From assembly GCA_963556255.1 (NCBI GenBank), contig OY744615.1:18497577-18561576 (forward strand): DNA of 64,000 nucleotides. Reading direction: 5' to 3'. Position 1 is the stretch's first letter. Each line of letters begins with the position of its first letter. The translations under genes and the position numbers were made by a program. The notes beneath the pieces were generated by a model. That model saw nothing but the letters and a program-made list of their open reading frames with translations. It had not been told where the DNA came from and searched no databases. Positions 1 to 11,328 of the stretch are shown here, one piece after another. Origin of the DNA: Allolobophora icterica (lineage: Eukaryota > Annelida > Clitellata > Crassiclitellata > Lumbricidae).

Positions 1-250
1 TCGCTTGATCGATAGCCGTCACCCAGAAAGTTTTCGACTCTAAAGTAGCTAAAAAATCTGGATTCCACTTGACTGTGAAGTTTTGTGAATTTAACGTTGT
101 ATTTTCTGATCTCGATTACAACGCTGATGTCTTCTGTAAAGGCATCAATCGCGTATTAAAGACTGATCAAAGTCCCTACGCGCTGATCGTCTCAGGAAAG
201 GCTCCAAGATGCACATGCTCATTTGTTTGTTCACTTGCTCGCTTGTTCGT

Positions 251-442
251 TCAGTCAGTCAGTCAGTCAGTCAGTCAGCTACAGTCAGTCAGTCAGTCGG
301 TCAGTCAGTCAGTCAGTCAGTCAGTCAGTCAGTCAGTCAGTCAGTCAGTCAGTCAGTCAGTCAGTCAGTCAGTCAAATCAACCTTCATTCATTCATTCAT
401 TCATTCATTCATTCACTCACTCATTAATTCATTCATTCAATA
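251..442. repeat. (CAGT)n then (ATTC)n microsatellite
   Basis: About 125 bases of CAGT/TCAG units with one interruption near 278-284 run into about 55 bases of ATTC units. The open frames here encode only Ser-Gln-Val and Phe-Ile-His repeats in several frames at once, so no gene is called. Confidence 0.95.
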
Positions 443-1080
443 AGTCAGTCAGTGTGTAAATGAGTAAGTTAGTCAATCAGTCAGTCAGCCGATGAAGGTA
501 TCATTACGATTCATTGGCAAGACTCGTTGAAGCCAATTTGGGGTCCATTACGAGCCTAACTAAAACCTAACTAAAGCGCTTAAATTCTTTAACCTCTTAA
601 AGAATTTAACCGCTGCCATGATGAGGGTCTGAATTTGGGATATTTTATAGCTTAATGCTTACTCATAGCATAGTCTTCTGTCGCTGTGTGCTACACGGCG
701 TTGAAGCTAATGTGAGCCCTTAAAACTATTCAAATAGCTACTACAGAGTAAGAATGATGTAAGGTTTCATTGAGCATTGGAGTAAGTCTGGTTTTAATCA
801 TTACAAATTACTGATTTCCTTTCTGCCTTCCTGAGGTCTGCTTTCACTTGTTTGATCAGCCTGGTATTATCCATCCTATATGTATATGTCATCCTCGTAA
901 TCGCTATCCGTCTACTACACGCCTCATCATTTCCCTCCACACCTCACTGATGAGCTCTGCCATAGTCAAGTCAGCAAGAAATTGAAAATAGGCAAATCGG
1001 TAAGGTGAAGAAACAAAGAAGAAATCAAGAAATGAACATATTATGAAGGTGCTGCAATCGTAATCGTAATTCTCAAACCT
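443..1080. other. Unassigned single-copy-looking DNA
   Basis: I see no convincing exon, element end or repeat here beyond a short run of degenerate CAGT units at its start. Confidence 0.5.
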
Positions 1081-1195
1081 CTAAAGCGCCACTCGAAAGC
1101 CAAGCGCTTATTCACGAGCGCTGCGTCAAGTCAGATTGGGTTTCTCCAAAGAGTAGTCTAAAGGAGGCCCGAGTCCGGTTTCCAGAGGGTCCGGA
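1081..1195 (+). repeat. Dispersed short repeat, 'GAGCGCTGCGTCA' family, copy 1
   Basis: This segment contains a block reading cttattcacgagcgctgcgtca. The same block, with similar flanks ending near a 'tccggtttccagaggg' segment, recurs at 23392-23535 and, more diverged, at 15843-15960; a short piece is at 30798-30825. Dispersed copies suggest a SINE or another short interspersed element. Its class is not known to me. Confidence 0.5.
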
Positions 1196-1374
1196 TATAT
1201 GTGTATATTAAGGTATCAGTTTCAGAATATGTTGTTGATCCGGGCGACATCCGAACAGGTGTTGGGTTTGACGATGACTGTGATGTGTCGCAAACTTACA
1301 CGATGTTTCGTGTTATCAATTTATGTCGTCTGAATTGTTTACCGCAATCCTTTCTCCTTTATTCAGGCTTCAGT

Positions 1375-1640
1375 TTCTTCTTCTTCATCATCTCTTCTTC
1401 ATAATCATCTTCTTTAACATCATCATTTTCTTTTTCATCATCATCTTAATCGTCCTCATCATCATCTTTTTTATTACTATCTTCATCCTTTTTTTATTAT
1501 CATCATCTTATTACTTTTATTCACCATGTTATTCATTGTCAACATTTCGTGTTGTCGTTAACCATTTTTATCATTTTCTTCATCTTCATCATCCACTTCT
1601 TCACACTACCGCCATTTTCTTCTCCTTCTTCATCGTGCTG
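1375..1640. repeat. Degenerate (TTC)/(TCA)-rich simple repeat
   Basis: A pyrimidine-rich tract of interrupted TTC, TCA and TTT units. It gives open frames rich in Phe, Ile, Leu and Ser, which reflect composition and not a gene. Confidence 0.8.
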
Positions 1641-1859
1641 TTTTAAACAAATCCTTTTCCAAACTGTTGTGTTCCTGAAACAGCCAACTGATTCTGCAAC
1701 CTTGAAATCTCAAGTCCTTCGTTTGATCCTTGAGTAAGTTAATAGCATATTCAAGAGAGCACTAAATGGAAACAATCTATATAATGTAATATCTCAATTT
1801 TTCCTGTCTGTTTTAAACCGTTAACCTGACCGTTCAGACAGGTAAGAAATTATGCAATC

Positions 1860-2340
1860 TCCGATATTGACCCAAATTGGAATGTATGCTTAAATTTGTG
1901 CCTATATTGCAAAGGTTTTCTTTGTATTTTTGCCTAGTTGAAGCAATCTCACGCTTTTGTCTAAATTACAAGTGTATTCATATATTCTAGATTAAATTTC
2001 AAATGTTTTCATATGTACTTTTGCCTTAATTTAAAAGGCATTCTTATTTTTTTTCCAAAGCTGAAAATGTAGTTTTATGGTTATGCCTAAGTTGCAAATT
2101 TATTCGAATGTTGAAAATCATCATTAGCCTATTTTCGCATAAAATATTTTATACTTTGTATTAAATTAAATACAGCTGCAGCCTGCATTTAATTATACCT
2201 GTATTTCAAATATTTTCTTTTATTATTGTCTTATTTAAAAATGTATCCTAATATTATTGTGGTAATTACAACTATGTATACTGTTATTCTTTTGCCTTTA
2301 TTGAAAATGTATTCTAAGATTTGTGCCTAAATTTAAATGA
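1860..2340. repeat. AT-rich degenerate tandem repeat
   Basis: About nine diverged units of roughly 50 bp share the pattern 'tgcctaa.ttgcaaatgtattct', for example near 1885, 1932, 2022, 2084, 2294 and 2324. The units are too decayed to define edges. Confidence 0.5.
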
Positions 2341-2354
2341 ATTCATTAATTCAT

Positions 2355-2500
2355 TCGAGTATTTATATAGCCCCTCTTCAAGGGGCTACTCCGAGGTGTC
2401 CCGACTCCAGCACGGCCAAAAGAACAGTTTTCAGTCTACTGTAGAACGTGTCAGAGGGAGTTCTGGGGAGCAGGCGCTGCTCCGGAAGGAGCCCGTTCCA
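2355..2500 (-). mobile_element. Minus-strand LINE/SINE 3' tail, 'TATATAAAT' family
   Basis: Read on the minus strand, this ends in the sequence that pairs around AAGAGG..CTATATAAATAC, as in the plus-strand tails at 6941, 12589, 28719 and 33441. The inner part (tccagcacggccaaaagaacag, ccggaaggagcccgttcca) resembles 45198-45660 on the same strand. It is a truncated copy. Confidence 0.6.
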
Positions 2501-2841
2501 ATAATTGCGCCCTATTTTTCATTTATGTCGAAAATAATATCCGGGTGTTGCTTGCATGCACGTCCGACTTCAAACACTTTCCAGGCACTGCTCTTGAGGC
2601 GACGAGATCTCAAGTACCAATCAACTGAGATTATCAAGCACACTGGCGCCATATACATGACGTTTCGTTGTGCAGATAGTACATGCCATGTATCTAACTA
2701 TTTATCTTTGTCTACTGTGTAGGCATGTTAAGTGTATTATACACAATATACAGCTTGTGTAACTAGGGTTATCCGATTTTAGTACATAATCCAATGTGTA
2801 TGTGATCTCATACCTTTCTGACTCCTGAAGAAAACCGACAT

Positions 2842-3425
<584 letters not shown>

Positions 3426-3588
3426 AGCTATCATGAGTGCTAGTAATGGTGGATTACTTCACCCTCTTGGACACAACTGAACGTTCGGCGGCTTCGCCAG
3501 CTCCGATGGATGTGTGGGTAAGATGGGAAGTGGCGTGAGTGTCAGGCACTGTCACATCCCATGCCAGGAATCTTCCACGTGACCAAGG

Positions 3589-3590
<2 letters not shown>

Positions 3591-3676
<86 letters not shown>

Positions 3677-3677
3677 G

Positions 3678-3755
<78 letters not shown>

Positions 3756-3800
3756 GTAGTAGTAGTAGTAGTTTTAGTATTATTATTATTATTATTATTA
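3591..3800. repeat. Compound (ATC)n-(ATT)n-(AGT)n microsatellite
   Basis: About 87 bases of ATC, then about 75 of ATT, a short AGT run and a second ATT run. It lies about 165 bp after the larger ATC tract, separated by unique sequence. Confidence 0.95.
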
Positions 3801-4164
3801 TACAGAATTTATTACGCGCACTCGATTGAAAAATCCCCGGTGAACGAAAGACTTGCTTAAGGTCTCTACAACTGCTTTGCCGTCATTTTGCTACACAGAA
3901 CAGTTAGCAGGCGAAAGACTAGCCAAGCAAAGTCTGTTTATGAAAGTCTCGTCAAGTATGTCATATACCGCGACTATGCCAACGGTTGCTATGCTCTATG
4001 ATACCTGTTCAGTCGGGTCTTTGATATACCGATCAACTGGACTGTGTCTAGACCTTATTATCAACAATAAGCCATACTGACGTTGATTGCATTGTAGTCA
4101 GTTGGCCTCGAGTTCCATACATTTTGACATAACAGATTACCTTAATTGCTGTCAACAACAGATC

Positions 4165-4410
4165 GTCAGACCAAGCAAACGTCAATAGACCAACAACACA
4201 GACCAATTGTTGACTAACAGGTCAAGAGACCAAATTACACGGACACAGACCAACGGACAAACGAACAGACCGATAGACCGACCGGTCCACTGAACACACA
4301 ACGAACCAACAGACCAAACACCAACAGACCGAACAACAGACCAATAGATCTCGAGACCTAAAGACCTAATGACTGATCAAGCAACAGCCCGACTGACAGA
4401 CGTATTTAAG
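4165..4410. repeat. Degenerate GACCAACA-type simple repeat
   Basis: Repeated short words built on 'cagaccaa', 'gaccaaca' and 'gaccgata' recur with irregular spacing. They look like an old decayed short-period repeat. Confidence 0.7.
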
Positions 4411-4616
4411 ACCAAAGACCCCCGGACGGAGATACTGAACAACCGGTGTGCTTCTGTTCTGACTGACTACTAATTGTTGAAAAAACGTAACGAACAGAAT
4501 ATTCCGATTGCCCTATGCTATTAGCGGATGCTTCTTTGATGGACAGATGTCTTTATAGAAGCTTATCTGAATTATAAACTCTGAAGGAAGACTGTTAGGA
4601 GACTTTGTCCATCCCT

Positions 4617-4830
4617 CTATCTCTCCCTCCCTCCCTCCCTCCCTCCCTCCCTCCCTCCCTCCCTCCCTCCCTCCCTCCCTCCCTCCCTCCCTCCCTCCCT
4701 CCCTCCCTCCCTCCCTCCCTCCCTCACCTCCCTCCCTCCCTCCCTCCCTCCCTCCCTCCCTCCCTCCCTCCCTCCCTCCCTCCCTCCCTCCCTCCCTCCC
4801 TCCCTCCCTCCCTCCCTCCCTCCCTCCCTC
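4617..4830. repeat. (CCCT)n tract, G-rich on the minus strand
   Basis: About 210 bases of nearly pure CCCT with one break near 4725. The minus strand is (GGGA)n, which satisfies the usual four-run G-quadruplex pattern many times over. Confidence 0.97.
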
Positions 4831-5026
4831 CCCTCTCCCTCTCTCTATCTCTATTCCTCCCTCCTTTCTCTCTGTCTCTCTTTTTCTATCTCAATCTCTG
4901 TTTCTTCTTCTCTCTGTTTCTCCTTCTCTGTTTCTCTGTCTCTCTCTGTCTGTCTCTGTCTCTGTCTGTCTCTGTCTGTCTCTCTGTCTGTCTCTGTCTC
5001 TCTCTTTTTTTTTCTCTCTCTCTCGC
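4831..5026. repeat. (CT)/(CTGT)-rich pyrimidine tract
   Basis: This continues the CCCT tract as mixed CT, CTGT and TTTC units, giving about 400 bases of polypyrimidine in total. Confidence 0.9.
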
Positions 5027-5029
5027 CGA

Positions 5030-6940
5030 AAATACGATAGTTGTCGCACCTTTTGTGCGCTGAAAAAATACGGAGTAATAATGCACTAATAATAAACCAT
5101 GAAATAATCATAATAAATAACAACACTGAGTTTTTTAGCCTTTCCAAACTTAGTTCGTCTGCTACAATAATTTCTAAAATCCTTAAATACCATATTGTGT
5201 GGACTAACTCGGGCAATATTAATATTATTATTAACTAAACCTTGTGACACTGATGTATAATGATATATAATCAAAACCGAACCAAAAATGACATAAATTT
5301 AAACCGAAAAATTACACCAATTTCTAGACAGTTAAGACGAGAAACAGCCAATGACAGGACGGTGGACCTGTTTAGGTAGGAGGAGGGTCTTTAGTGGAGA
5401 TCAGAAAGACACCAAGAACTAATCTGAACGAACACTCATTTTGAAAGGGCTATGAACAGTTAGATCATCAAGTGAAAAGGCTCGTTCATTAAAGATTGGT
5501 TTCAAGTATTGCGGTTGGTTATCATGCCTGATTTTATAGGTTAGGCCCATCCAGATTTAAAGCAGCCCGCTGGTAAATTGGGGGCTAATGCTGTGGTTTA
5601 AGAATCATTATCATTTGCCAAATACGAAGACAATAATGAATGACTCGAATTCCTTTTTCAAAAATTTATCACCAAAATCCGGTTTCTATTTTCATGGAAA
5701 TATTTACCAAGACATTCCCTTTGTGAGACTTAAACATGACTGTCATACAACGAGACACAATAGAGAAAGTCATCGCAACAAATTTCAAAAACACACAATT
5801 CACAGATTTAGTCTGACACGCAATAGGAAACCCTTGCAATCGGCGTTGTTACAGCTCCGTTCGTAACTCTCAACCAGTTCGAAGACCACCACAAAGAAAC
5901 CTGATTGAACCGAGATTCTGTCGGCAAACACTACAAGCATAAACAAGTCCGGACAATGACTCCACTTATCCTCAGGATTCCAATCTCAAGTTGACCAAAG
6001 TTCAACCCGCCGCATACACACCAGCCATGATTTACAAAAACAATAAAGCTATAGTGCACAATAAAATCGATAAATATTATGTGCAAACATCAACGCATGG
6101 ACTGCCTTGCCGACAGAACTCTGCGTTGTCACGACTACATACATAAATCCTAATTTAGTCAAACATTTTAAATGTAAGCGGTGTCATATATATATATACC
6201 AACGCATTTAGCCACTTTCTCATGTATTTAGTTGTCTTTATATAGGAAGCCTTTAAACTATAATTCGATCTGACAGAATCAGGCTTATGTCGGAAGAATG
6301 CATTATCGAGATAATGGTCGATTTCAGTGAAAGGGGTGTCAGAGGTCGATTTTTATTTTTTTTTCATTTTCGTGTAGTACATGGTATAATCTACTTATTC
6401 GCCAAGTATTATAGCTAAAATCAGTCTAGAAATATTTTTTTATTATTTTTATTTGTGAATACTGGTTGTTTACAAAGCGTCAAAAAATGAATTTTTAGTG
6501 CATTTTCAAATCATTGCCGTCTCTCAAAAAAGTTCCACCCCAATTGAACTTGGTATCGTCGGAAAGCTGGGACTATGTGCTATTCAACAGCGGTCACATA
6601 AATGTCTGCTATTTAAACTGATATCAAATACATATCATTGCAGTAAACGTATCTGCCCGTTGCTATGGACAATTTATGTCACATCTTTGCATTGCGTTTC
6701 CCGAAAACTTTAATATCGCAGTTTCTGAGTTTAAAATAGTCATAACTCTGTCAAATATTAAGATATTGGACCAAATAAGGGCTCATTTTAAAGGTGAAAC
6801 TCTTCTGATTAATATGGTATGAAAAAGTCATATTTCATTTTTGCATGATATAAGCCTGGTTTTGTCAGATCACATCACTAAATAATTGGTTAATATCTTC
6901 CCAGTATAAACTCGTAGTTAACTTTATACATGAGCTACTG
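5030..6940. other. Unassigned AT-rich DNA
   Basis: I found no splice-bounded coding block, tRNA or element with matched ends. The short open frames (for example 5588-5866 and 6498-6713) show no recognisable domain and occur in AT-rich sequence, so I treat them as chance. Confidence 0.5.
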
Positions 6941-7014
6941 AGCTGGGAGCGCCTCTGAGTAGGTATCTTGAAGAGGCGCTATATCAAATCCTCAGAATGA
7001 ATGAATGAATGAAT
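6941..7014 (+). mobile_element. L2-type LINE 3' tail with (GAAT)n end
   Basis: It has the signature ctgggagcgcctctgagtagg, then AAGAGGCGCTATAT and a GAAT repeat. The same tail at 33370-33520 follows recognisable LINE C-terminal coding, so this is the 3' end of the same family, heavily 5'-truncated. Confidence 0.7.
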
Positions 7015-7138
7015 GTGTGCGTCCTAATTAAAGCAGAATTAGTCAAACACTCAACTTCAAGTAGCCAGTGGGTAGGTCTACGCCCTATGCGCCATTGTGC
7101 GGGCATTGCAGGCTGCATACCGATCGTGGCTTATTGAA

Positions 7139-7195
7139 GAGAATCGAACCTCGGATGCCACGGTTGTCTCCGGGCACCTTAACTAGAGTGGAACA
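7139..7195 (-). mobile_element. tRNA-like SINE head
   Basis: The minus strand has a B-box-like GAGGTTCGATTC (7141-7152) and an A-box-like TAGTTAAGGTG (7176-7186) at tRNA-like spacing. A full cloverleaf is not evident, so a tRNA-derived SINE or tRNA pseudogene is more likely than a working tRNA. Confidence 0.45.
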
Positions 7196-7572
7196 TATTC
7201 AAATGGGTAGCGATGGTGAAGGATATTGCCTGATAAATTCATTGAATAGCGAGCAAGGTCGAGGCCATACAGTTGTTATAGAAAACTATGCATATTGTGA
7301 CGGTAACCACGTCTGGGTGTAGTCATAGAGGATTCGTTAGAGGGAGACGTGTCAATCATCACGACATCCGAGCAAGACAGAGGGTTGCGGAATGTCGTCA
7401 AATGGTCTAGAACTTCGACACTGCCTATTAATTAAGAAGGATATACAAGGAGAGTCAGATGGCTTATCTTGATCTCTTAAGTTTTAGTCTGGAGCAGAAT
7501 GACGAGTATTAAGATATATCAGACACAGAGTTAGTCGTCAGTTAGCAGGGTGTTGTTTTCAGTCTTGTTGTC

Positions 7573-7743
7573 AAGACCTTAAACTTCAAGACCAAGACCA
7601 AGACCAAGACTTTGAACCTCAAGACCAAGACCAAGACTTTGAACCTCAAGACCAAGACCAAGACTTTGAACCTCGAGACCAAGACCAAGACCAAGACCAA
7701 GACCAAGACTTTGAACCTCGAGACCAAGATCAAGACCAAGACT
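7573..7743. repeat. (ACCAAG)n minisatellite with interspersed block
   Basis: CCAAGA hexamers alternate with the block 'ctttgaacctc[a/g]ag', giving units of about 27-45 bp. The lysine/threonine-rich and valine/leucine-rich frames here are repeat translations. Confidence 0.9.
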
Positions 7744-7744
7744 C

Positions 7745-8448
7745 AAAAATCACATTCAGGCCAAGACTTCTTTTCCTTACAAAAAAATTGTCAAGTCGGA
7801 CTACTCGCTATTTTAATGAAAACGCGAGTCTTTCATTTTATTCAAGCAAATTAACTTTAAATGCATACTGCAGAGAATTCCGAATTCGTATTTAGAAAAG
7901 TCCTTCATGCAAAATGTTATTCCAAATGACTTTTCTATTTTATAAAAACCAATTCGCTCAGAATTTTCTGACTAAGACGTGCCTTTTGGGGCCTTATTAA
8001 AATTTCACCTTGTGAAAAATACTTTCCATAGGTGCTGAAGTCGCTGGCACACACCGTAGCTTTTCAAGCACTGGATTTAAATGTACAAATCTTGAGCCTT
8101 TTAAAAATCTTCCCATGGTTAATCAGATCGTCTGGCTCAGAAAAAGTCTCGGCAGGGCTTCCAGATACAGCATAACTTAATTTAGTTGCTGCTGCCATTG
8201 GGTTTTCCTGACTTATATCGGTCTGTAGGTATTTGTCGTAGGCTATGATGCAAACGTTTTAAAAACGAACTGGAGTGCACTCGAGACCAAGACCTTGGTC
8301 TCCAACAAGTCTGGTTGTTTTAAAGAACTGTAAGACTGTTTAGTCCACATCTGCTTTGCTGTAGGCCTATAGTTGCTCTATCAATAGAACTGTCGAACGA
8401 TTAAAGTGGAACGTGCGAGTTCAACAGTTTTGAAAGAAGAAATTGACC
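7745..8448. other. Unassigned DNA left of the MULE element
   Basis: I see no coding block or repeat family. It ends at the 8 bp target duplication of the MULE-type element. Confidence 0.5.
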
Positions 8449-8456
8449 GTTTTGAG
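8449..8456. other. Target site duplication, left, of the MULE-type element
   Basis: GTTTTGAG, matched exactly at 11321-11328. Confidence 0.65.
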
Positions 8457-8458
8457 GG

Positions 8459-8535
8459 GTCTAGGACAATTCTCCCGGGACATTTCCCCCGGAAAACTCC
8501 CCCGGACAATTCCCCCTAGGACAATTCCCCCGGCT
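8459..8535. repeat. Subterminal repeat of the MULE-type element
   Basis: Four or five short units on the pattern GGACAATTCCCCC follow each other inside the left end. Related GGACATGTCCC and GAAATGTCCCGGG words sit at the right end (11273-11315). Such subterminal motifs often bind transposase. Confidence 0.6.
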
Positions 8536-8584
8536 AATATACATAACCAAAACTTTTAAGTAGTAGGATAAACACTAATCCCAA

Positions 8585-8940
8585 CTAATGCTGTTCAAAA
8601 TAATATAACAAAAACATATGTAGCAGATGAATAATACGCTGCTCAAACTTACGGATGATATTTAAAATTCGTGTCTGACTGTCTCTATATTTCTTCCCTG
8701 GTTGTTGCACAATATGACCACCAGTGATCTGGTCCAAAACACTCCAACCAACTTTACTGTCGAACAACAGAAAGTTTTTCCATTCGACAGTGTTTTGTAT
8801 TCTTTAGGCAATTCGATCACAACATGGTCAGCTGGAATTGGATGGGGATTACCATGTTGTTGCCGCGCTCTTCTTATGCCACGACGGATGTGACATTGAG
8901 GGACCATTTGCACCAGGGCATATTTTAACTGTATAACTAG
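8585..8940 (-). pseudogene. MULE transposase N-terminal fragment, frameshifted
   Basis: The minus-strand frame 8662-8913, open upstream as far as about 8925, reads through an Arg-rich block (RRGIRRARQQ) and then 'HVVIELPKEYKTLSNGKTF'. This pattern resembles the region between the FLYWCH finger and the DDE core of invertebrate MULE proteins. The next part (FDSKVGW...) continues in another frame (8585-8767), so there is a frameshift near 8765. The catalytic core is absent. Together with 10727-11122 it would form one protein before the insertion at about 8940-10725. The assignment rests on motif pattern; no search was possible. Confidence 0.5.
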
Positions 8941-9075
8941 TGGGACAAATGTCCCAGTAGTGCTAGGATTTGTCCCAGTAGTTAGGCTGATTTGTCCCAG
9001 GCAATGTATGGTTAAAGTATAATTAGTGGGAGTTATAGAAAGAGTTTTAAGATTTGCCCCAGTAGTGTCGCGAAG
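8936..9075 (-). repeat. Possible LTR fragment with repeated CTACTGGGACAAATC
   Basis: Read on the minus strand, three copies of 'ACTACTGGG(A/G)CAAATC' or close variants follow the Gypsy-like coding tail at about 9060, 8985 and 8965, and a further one is inverted at 8942. A position directly after a purine-rich PPT-like segment suggests the start of a 3' LTR. Confidence 0.4.
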
Positions 9076-9605
9076 TCCCCACCTTGGGTGCCCGTGCGCT
9101 GTGTTGGGTCCTGGTACTGGACAGTGTCAAGTGATTTGAAGGACTTCCTGGATAGAGGACGCAACTCCTCTTGTCCGTAATACACGGCTGATTTTCCTTT
9201 CAGCCTCTCACTACGCCTAGGCTGGCCTAAGGACAAGTTCCCCTCCCTTGACTCACCAACTCCTACTGCCCTTTCAGCATCTACCAGGACGGCTGAACGG
9301 CTGTCCGCGGTTTCCGGTCTGGAAACAAGGCCTTCCTTGAAGGTTACCTCAGGATTCGAACTGGACCCATACACAGATTTATTGTTCATGTCAAGGGGGA
9401 CTCCTTCCTCACCTAGGCTCATCCTATCCAGGTCATCGCTAGCAGTTTGGGTTCGAACCTCACCTTGGACTGAGTCCTCTGCTTCTAAGGAAGCTGGCGC
9501 CTTAGAAGTCTCTTCCATCTGCGCTAATGCTCTTTGAGTGATCTCCGCTATTAAACTAACATCATTACACACCAATTCAACGAGTTCAGATCTGCTTAAA
9601 CTCAT
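9033..9605 (-). CDS. Retroelement-like polyprotein tail (190 aa frame)
   Basis: This is the longest non-repetitive open frame in the window. Residues 129-143 (PRRSERLKGKSAVYY) form a basic block of the kind seen after the integrase in Gypsy-type Pol proteins, and the frame ends in GGDFATLLGQ just where a purine-rich stretch and a possible LTR begin. A related frame lies at 54028-54474 on the plus strand, alignable from about residue 43 onward with many substitutions, so this is a dispersed coding repeat. No integrase or reverse transcriptase lies upstream. It sits inside the MULE-type element and is probably an insertion. The frame may be larger than the original exon, and the start codon is uncertain. 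Confidence 0.45.
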   Translation of the reverse strand: MSLSRSELVELVCNDVSLIAEITQRALAQMEETSKAPASLEAEDSVQGEVRTQTASDDLDRMSLGEEGVPLDMNNKSVYGSSSNPEVTFKEGLVSRPETADSRSAVLVDAERAVGVGESREGNLSLGQPRRSERLKGKSAVYYGQEELRPLSRKSFKSLDTVQYQDPTQRTGTQGGDFATLLGQILKLFL

Positions 9606-10389
9606 TATTTTAATATTGTCAAACTGATTAAAACTTAAATGCGCAATTACATAAAATTGTCCTGTCCTGATTTCTTTCCAATGTTTCTATCAATAATAAT
9701 CAACATTAAACCTTTAATTAGCAGTAAAGTTTTCAACGTCTTAGCAACTATACAAAATTACATTTACGATTGACCTTCCACTAGAGATCAGTCCTTACAA
9801 GTGATGCGCGTGCGCGTCAGGGCCTCACCTTACCTCCGAGGGTAACTACTACACAGTGATGCGACGCCTGAGCATAGAAAGGAAAGAGCGGACAATCCCC
9901 AATTTCTTACTCGCTCATCGCAAGAAACTCCGATAATTTAACTGGCGAATACTATTCCGGGCCAGAAAACATTACTTCTAGGTCAAAAATAAGAATAATA
10001 CAACAGGTTGCCTGCTTAGGTAAGGACTTCCTGACAAGCTGTCCGTCAAGCGACGACGTGTCTTCTCCCAATTCGTCCGTTAGCAAAGTCCGGCGACGAT
10101 CGGCCCAAATTTCGATCTTCCGATGCGGAAATGTCGAACGATTCACAGTTCGAGTCCCCTTTTTCCCAAGTTCACGAAGGAATTCCGAAATGTCGATTAA
10201 TTTCGCTTATTTCTTCGAAACTTTCTCGGAGAGCTTTCTTGCATCGATCCTTCTCGATGGCCGCTGAAGTCAACTCTGACACTTCGCTCAATGCTTAGCC
10301 TAGCCTAGCCTAGCGCGCATGCGCTGTCACCTGGGGCGGCCTTAGGTCACGCATTTCTTTAGCGCTAGAGGCGATGCACTTCGCCACAG
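9606..10389 (-). other. CpG-rich segment with open minus-strand frames
   Basis: The minus strand has short open stretches (about 10168-10290, with a KKALRESFEEISEINRHF-like helix, and 9952-10146) and a strong 5' splice-site match, GAG/GTAAGG, near 9830. It may be the leader or gag-like part of the inserted retroelement, or a decayed exon. I cannot join the pieces into one protein. Confidence 0.3.
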
Positions 10390-10665
10390 TAGTAAATTCC
10401 AAAAAAGTTCATGAAGTTTTTCGGGAGATGAATTCCTGAGAAAAGGTCATGAATTGTTTTGACTTTTTTGGGAGATGACTTCCTAAAAAAAAGGTCAGCA
10501 AGTTTTTAGGGAGAAGAATTCCCAAGAAAAGGTCTTCAACGGTTTTCGGGAGATGACTTTTTTTGGAGATGACTTCCTAAAAAAAGTCATCAACTTTTCG
10601 GGGAGATGAATTCCGAGAAAAATGATCATCAAAGTTTTTCAGAGACGAGTTCCAAAATTTTGTCC
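10390..10665. repeat. Degenerate minisatellite of about 55-60 bp
   Basis: Five diverged units share 'TTTT(c)GGGAGATGAATTCC..gAAAAGGTCAT'. Clear unit starts are near 10415, 10470, 10520, 10545 and 10600. It lies inside the MULE-type element. Confidence 0.75.
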
Positions 10666-10726
10666 CATGCAGTAGTCTAAATTCCTTAAAATATGCACTG
10701 ATTTGCACAGCAGGAGCTTGGCTTAG

Positions 10727-11122
10727 TTACATTTCCTGTCCAATTATTTGTTGGGGTGTTTCTTTTGTTTCCACGGCTCTTTTCTTGACAATGTTTCCTA
10801 CGTGCAAACCTTCAGCTTTGGCTTGATCCCGCAAGTGCGTATGGTCATGCAGGGAGCTGATAACGGTTCCGTCTTTCACCTTTATTTTCGCCTTGCATTC
10901 TGTGAAACCTTTTCCTTGACCACGTCGTTTTTCACACTCGTAGCTGACAACATTGTCTGCTAAGTTCTTTTGCTTAACATAAATGTAGCCATTATAGACT
11001 AATTTATCTTTTCCACAAACACTATCAACTGACTCCATTCTATAGCTAGATATAAGTGAACTCTTGACTAGACTCTTGTCAAACGTATGCCTTTGACTGC
11101 AAACGAAGTGTCTTTGGTGCAC
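10727..11122 (-). CDS. FLYWCH zinc-finger protein fragment (131 aa)
   Basis: Residues 40-96 match the FLYWCH pattern: an aromatic start (LVYNGYIYV, 41-49), the 'YEC' block at 61-63 where most members have a Trp, a second Cys at 76, and a His-rich end (HDHTH, 92-96). Zinc ligands would be C63, C76 and two of H92/H94/H96. FLYWCH fingers bind DNA and, in many invertebrates, form the N-terminus of MULE transposases. The frame lies between MULE-type ends and in the same orientation as the transposase fragment at 8585-8940. It stops after residue 131, where foreign sequence begins. The first 30 residues may be non-native, so the start is uncertain. A host FLYWCH gene is a less likely alternative. 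Confidence 0.65.
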   Translation of the reverse strand: MHQRHFVCSQRHTFDKSLVKSSLISSYRMESVDSVCGKDKLVYNGYIYVKQKNLADNVVSYECEKRRGQGKGFTECKAKIKVKDGTVISSLHDHTHLRDQAKAEGLHVGNIVKKRAVETKETPQQIIGQEM

Positions 11123-11320
11123 ATGCTTTTAAACGCGATGGGTGCATTGAAGTAATAGCCGTCTGTATTGTTCTATTCCATTCCTCATCCATATTGGTTC
11201 TCAGCAGACCGTCTTCAACTCTGCTGTTACAAATTGTTCTTTGGTCAGAGGGAATAAATTATTGTCCTATACGGGAAATGTTGGGGAGAGGAAATGTCCC
11301 GGGGGACATGTCCCGATCCA

Positions 11321-11328
11321 GTTTTGAG
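11321..11328. other. Target site duplication, right, of the MULE-type element
   Basis: GTTTTGAG, matched exactly at 8449-8456. Confidence 0.65.

Larger units (their letters stand above)
8457..11320 (-). mobile_element. MULE-type DNA transposon, broken, with FLYWCH domain
   Basis: The two ends are inverted copies of a segment containing CCCGGGACATTTCC (left 8457-8490, right 11285-11320) and are flanked by the same 8 bp, GTTTTGAG, at 8449-8456 and 11321-11328. MULEs make 8-10 bp duplications. Inside, on the minus strand, are a FLYWCH zinc-finger frame (10727-11122) and a piece resembling the segment before the MULE transposase core (8585-8940). Between them are retroelement-like sequence and a minisatellite, and no DDE core is visible, so the copy is dead. 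Confidence 0.7.

Noticed and set aside
10060..10170. tRNA gene suggested by AGTTCGAGTCCCCTTTTT
   Set aside because: The B-box-like word and T run fit, but there is no acceptor or anticodon stem and the A box is poor.
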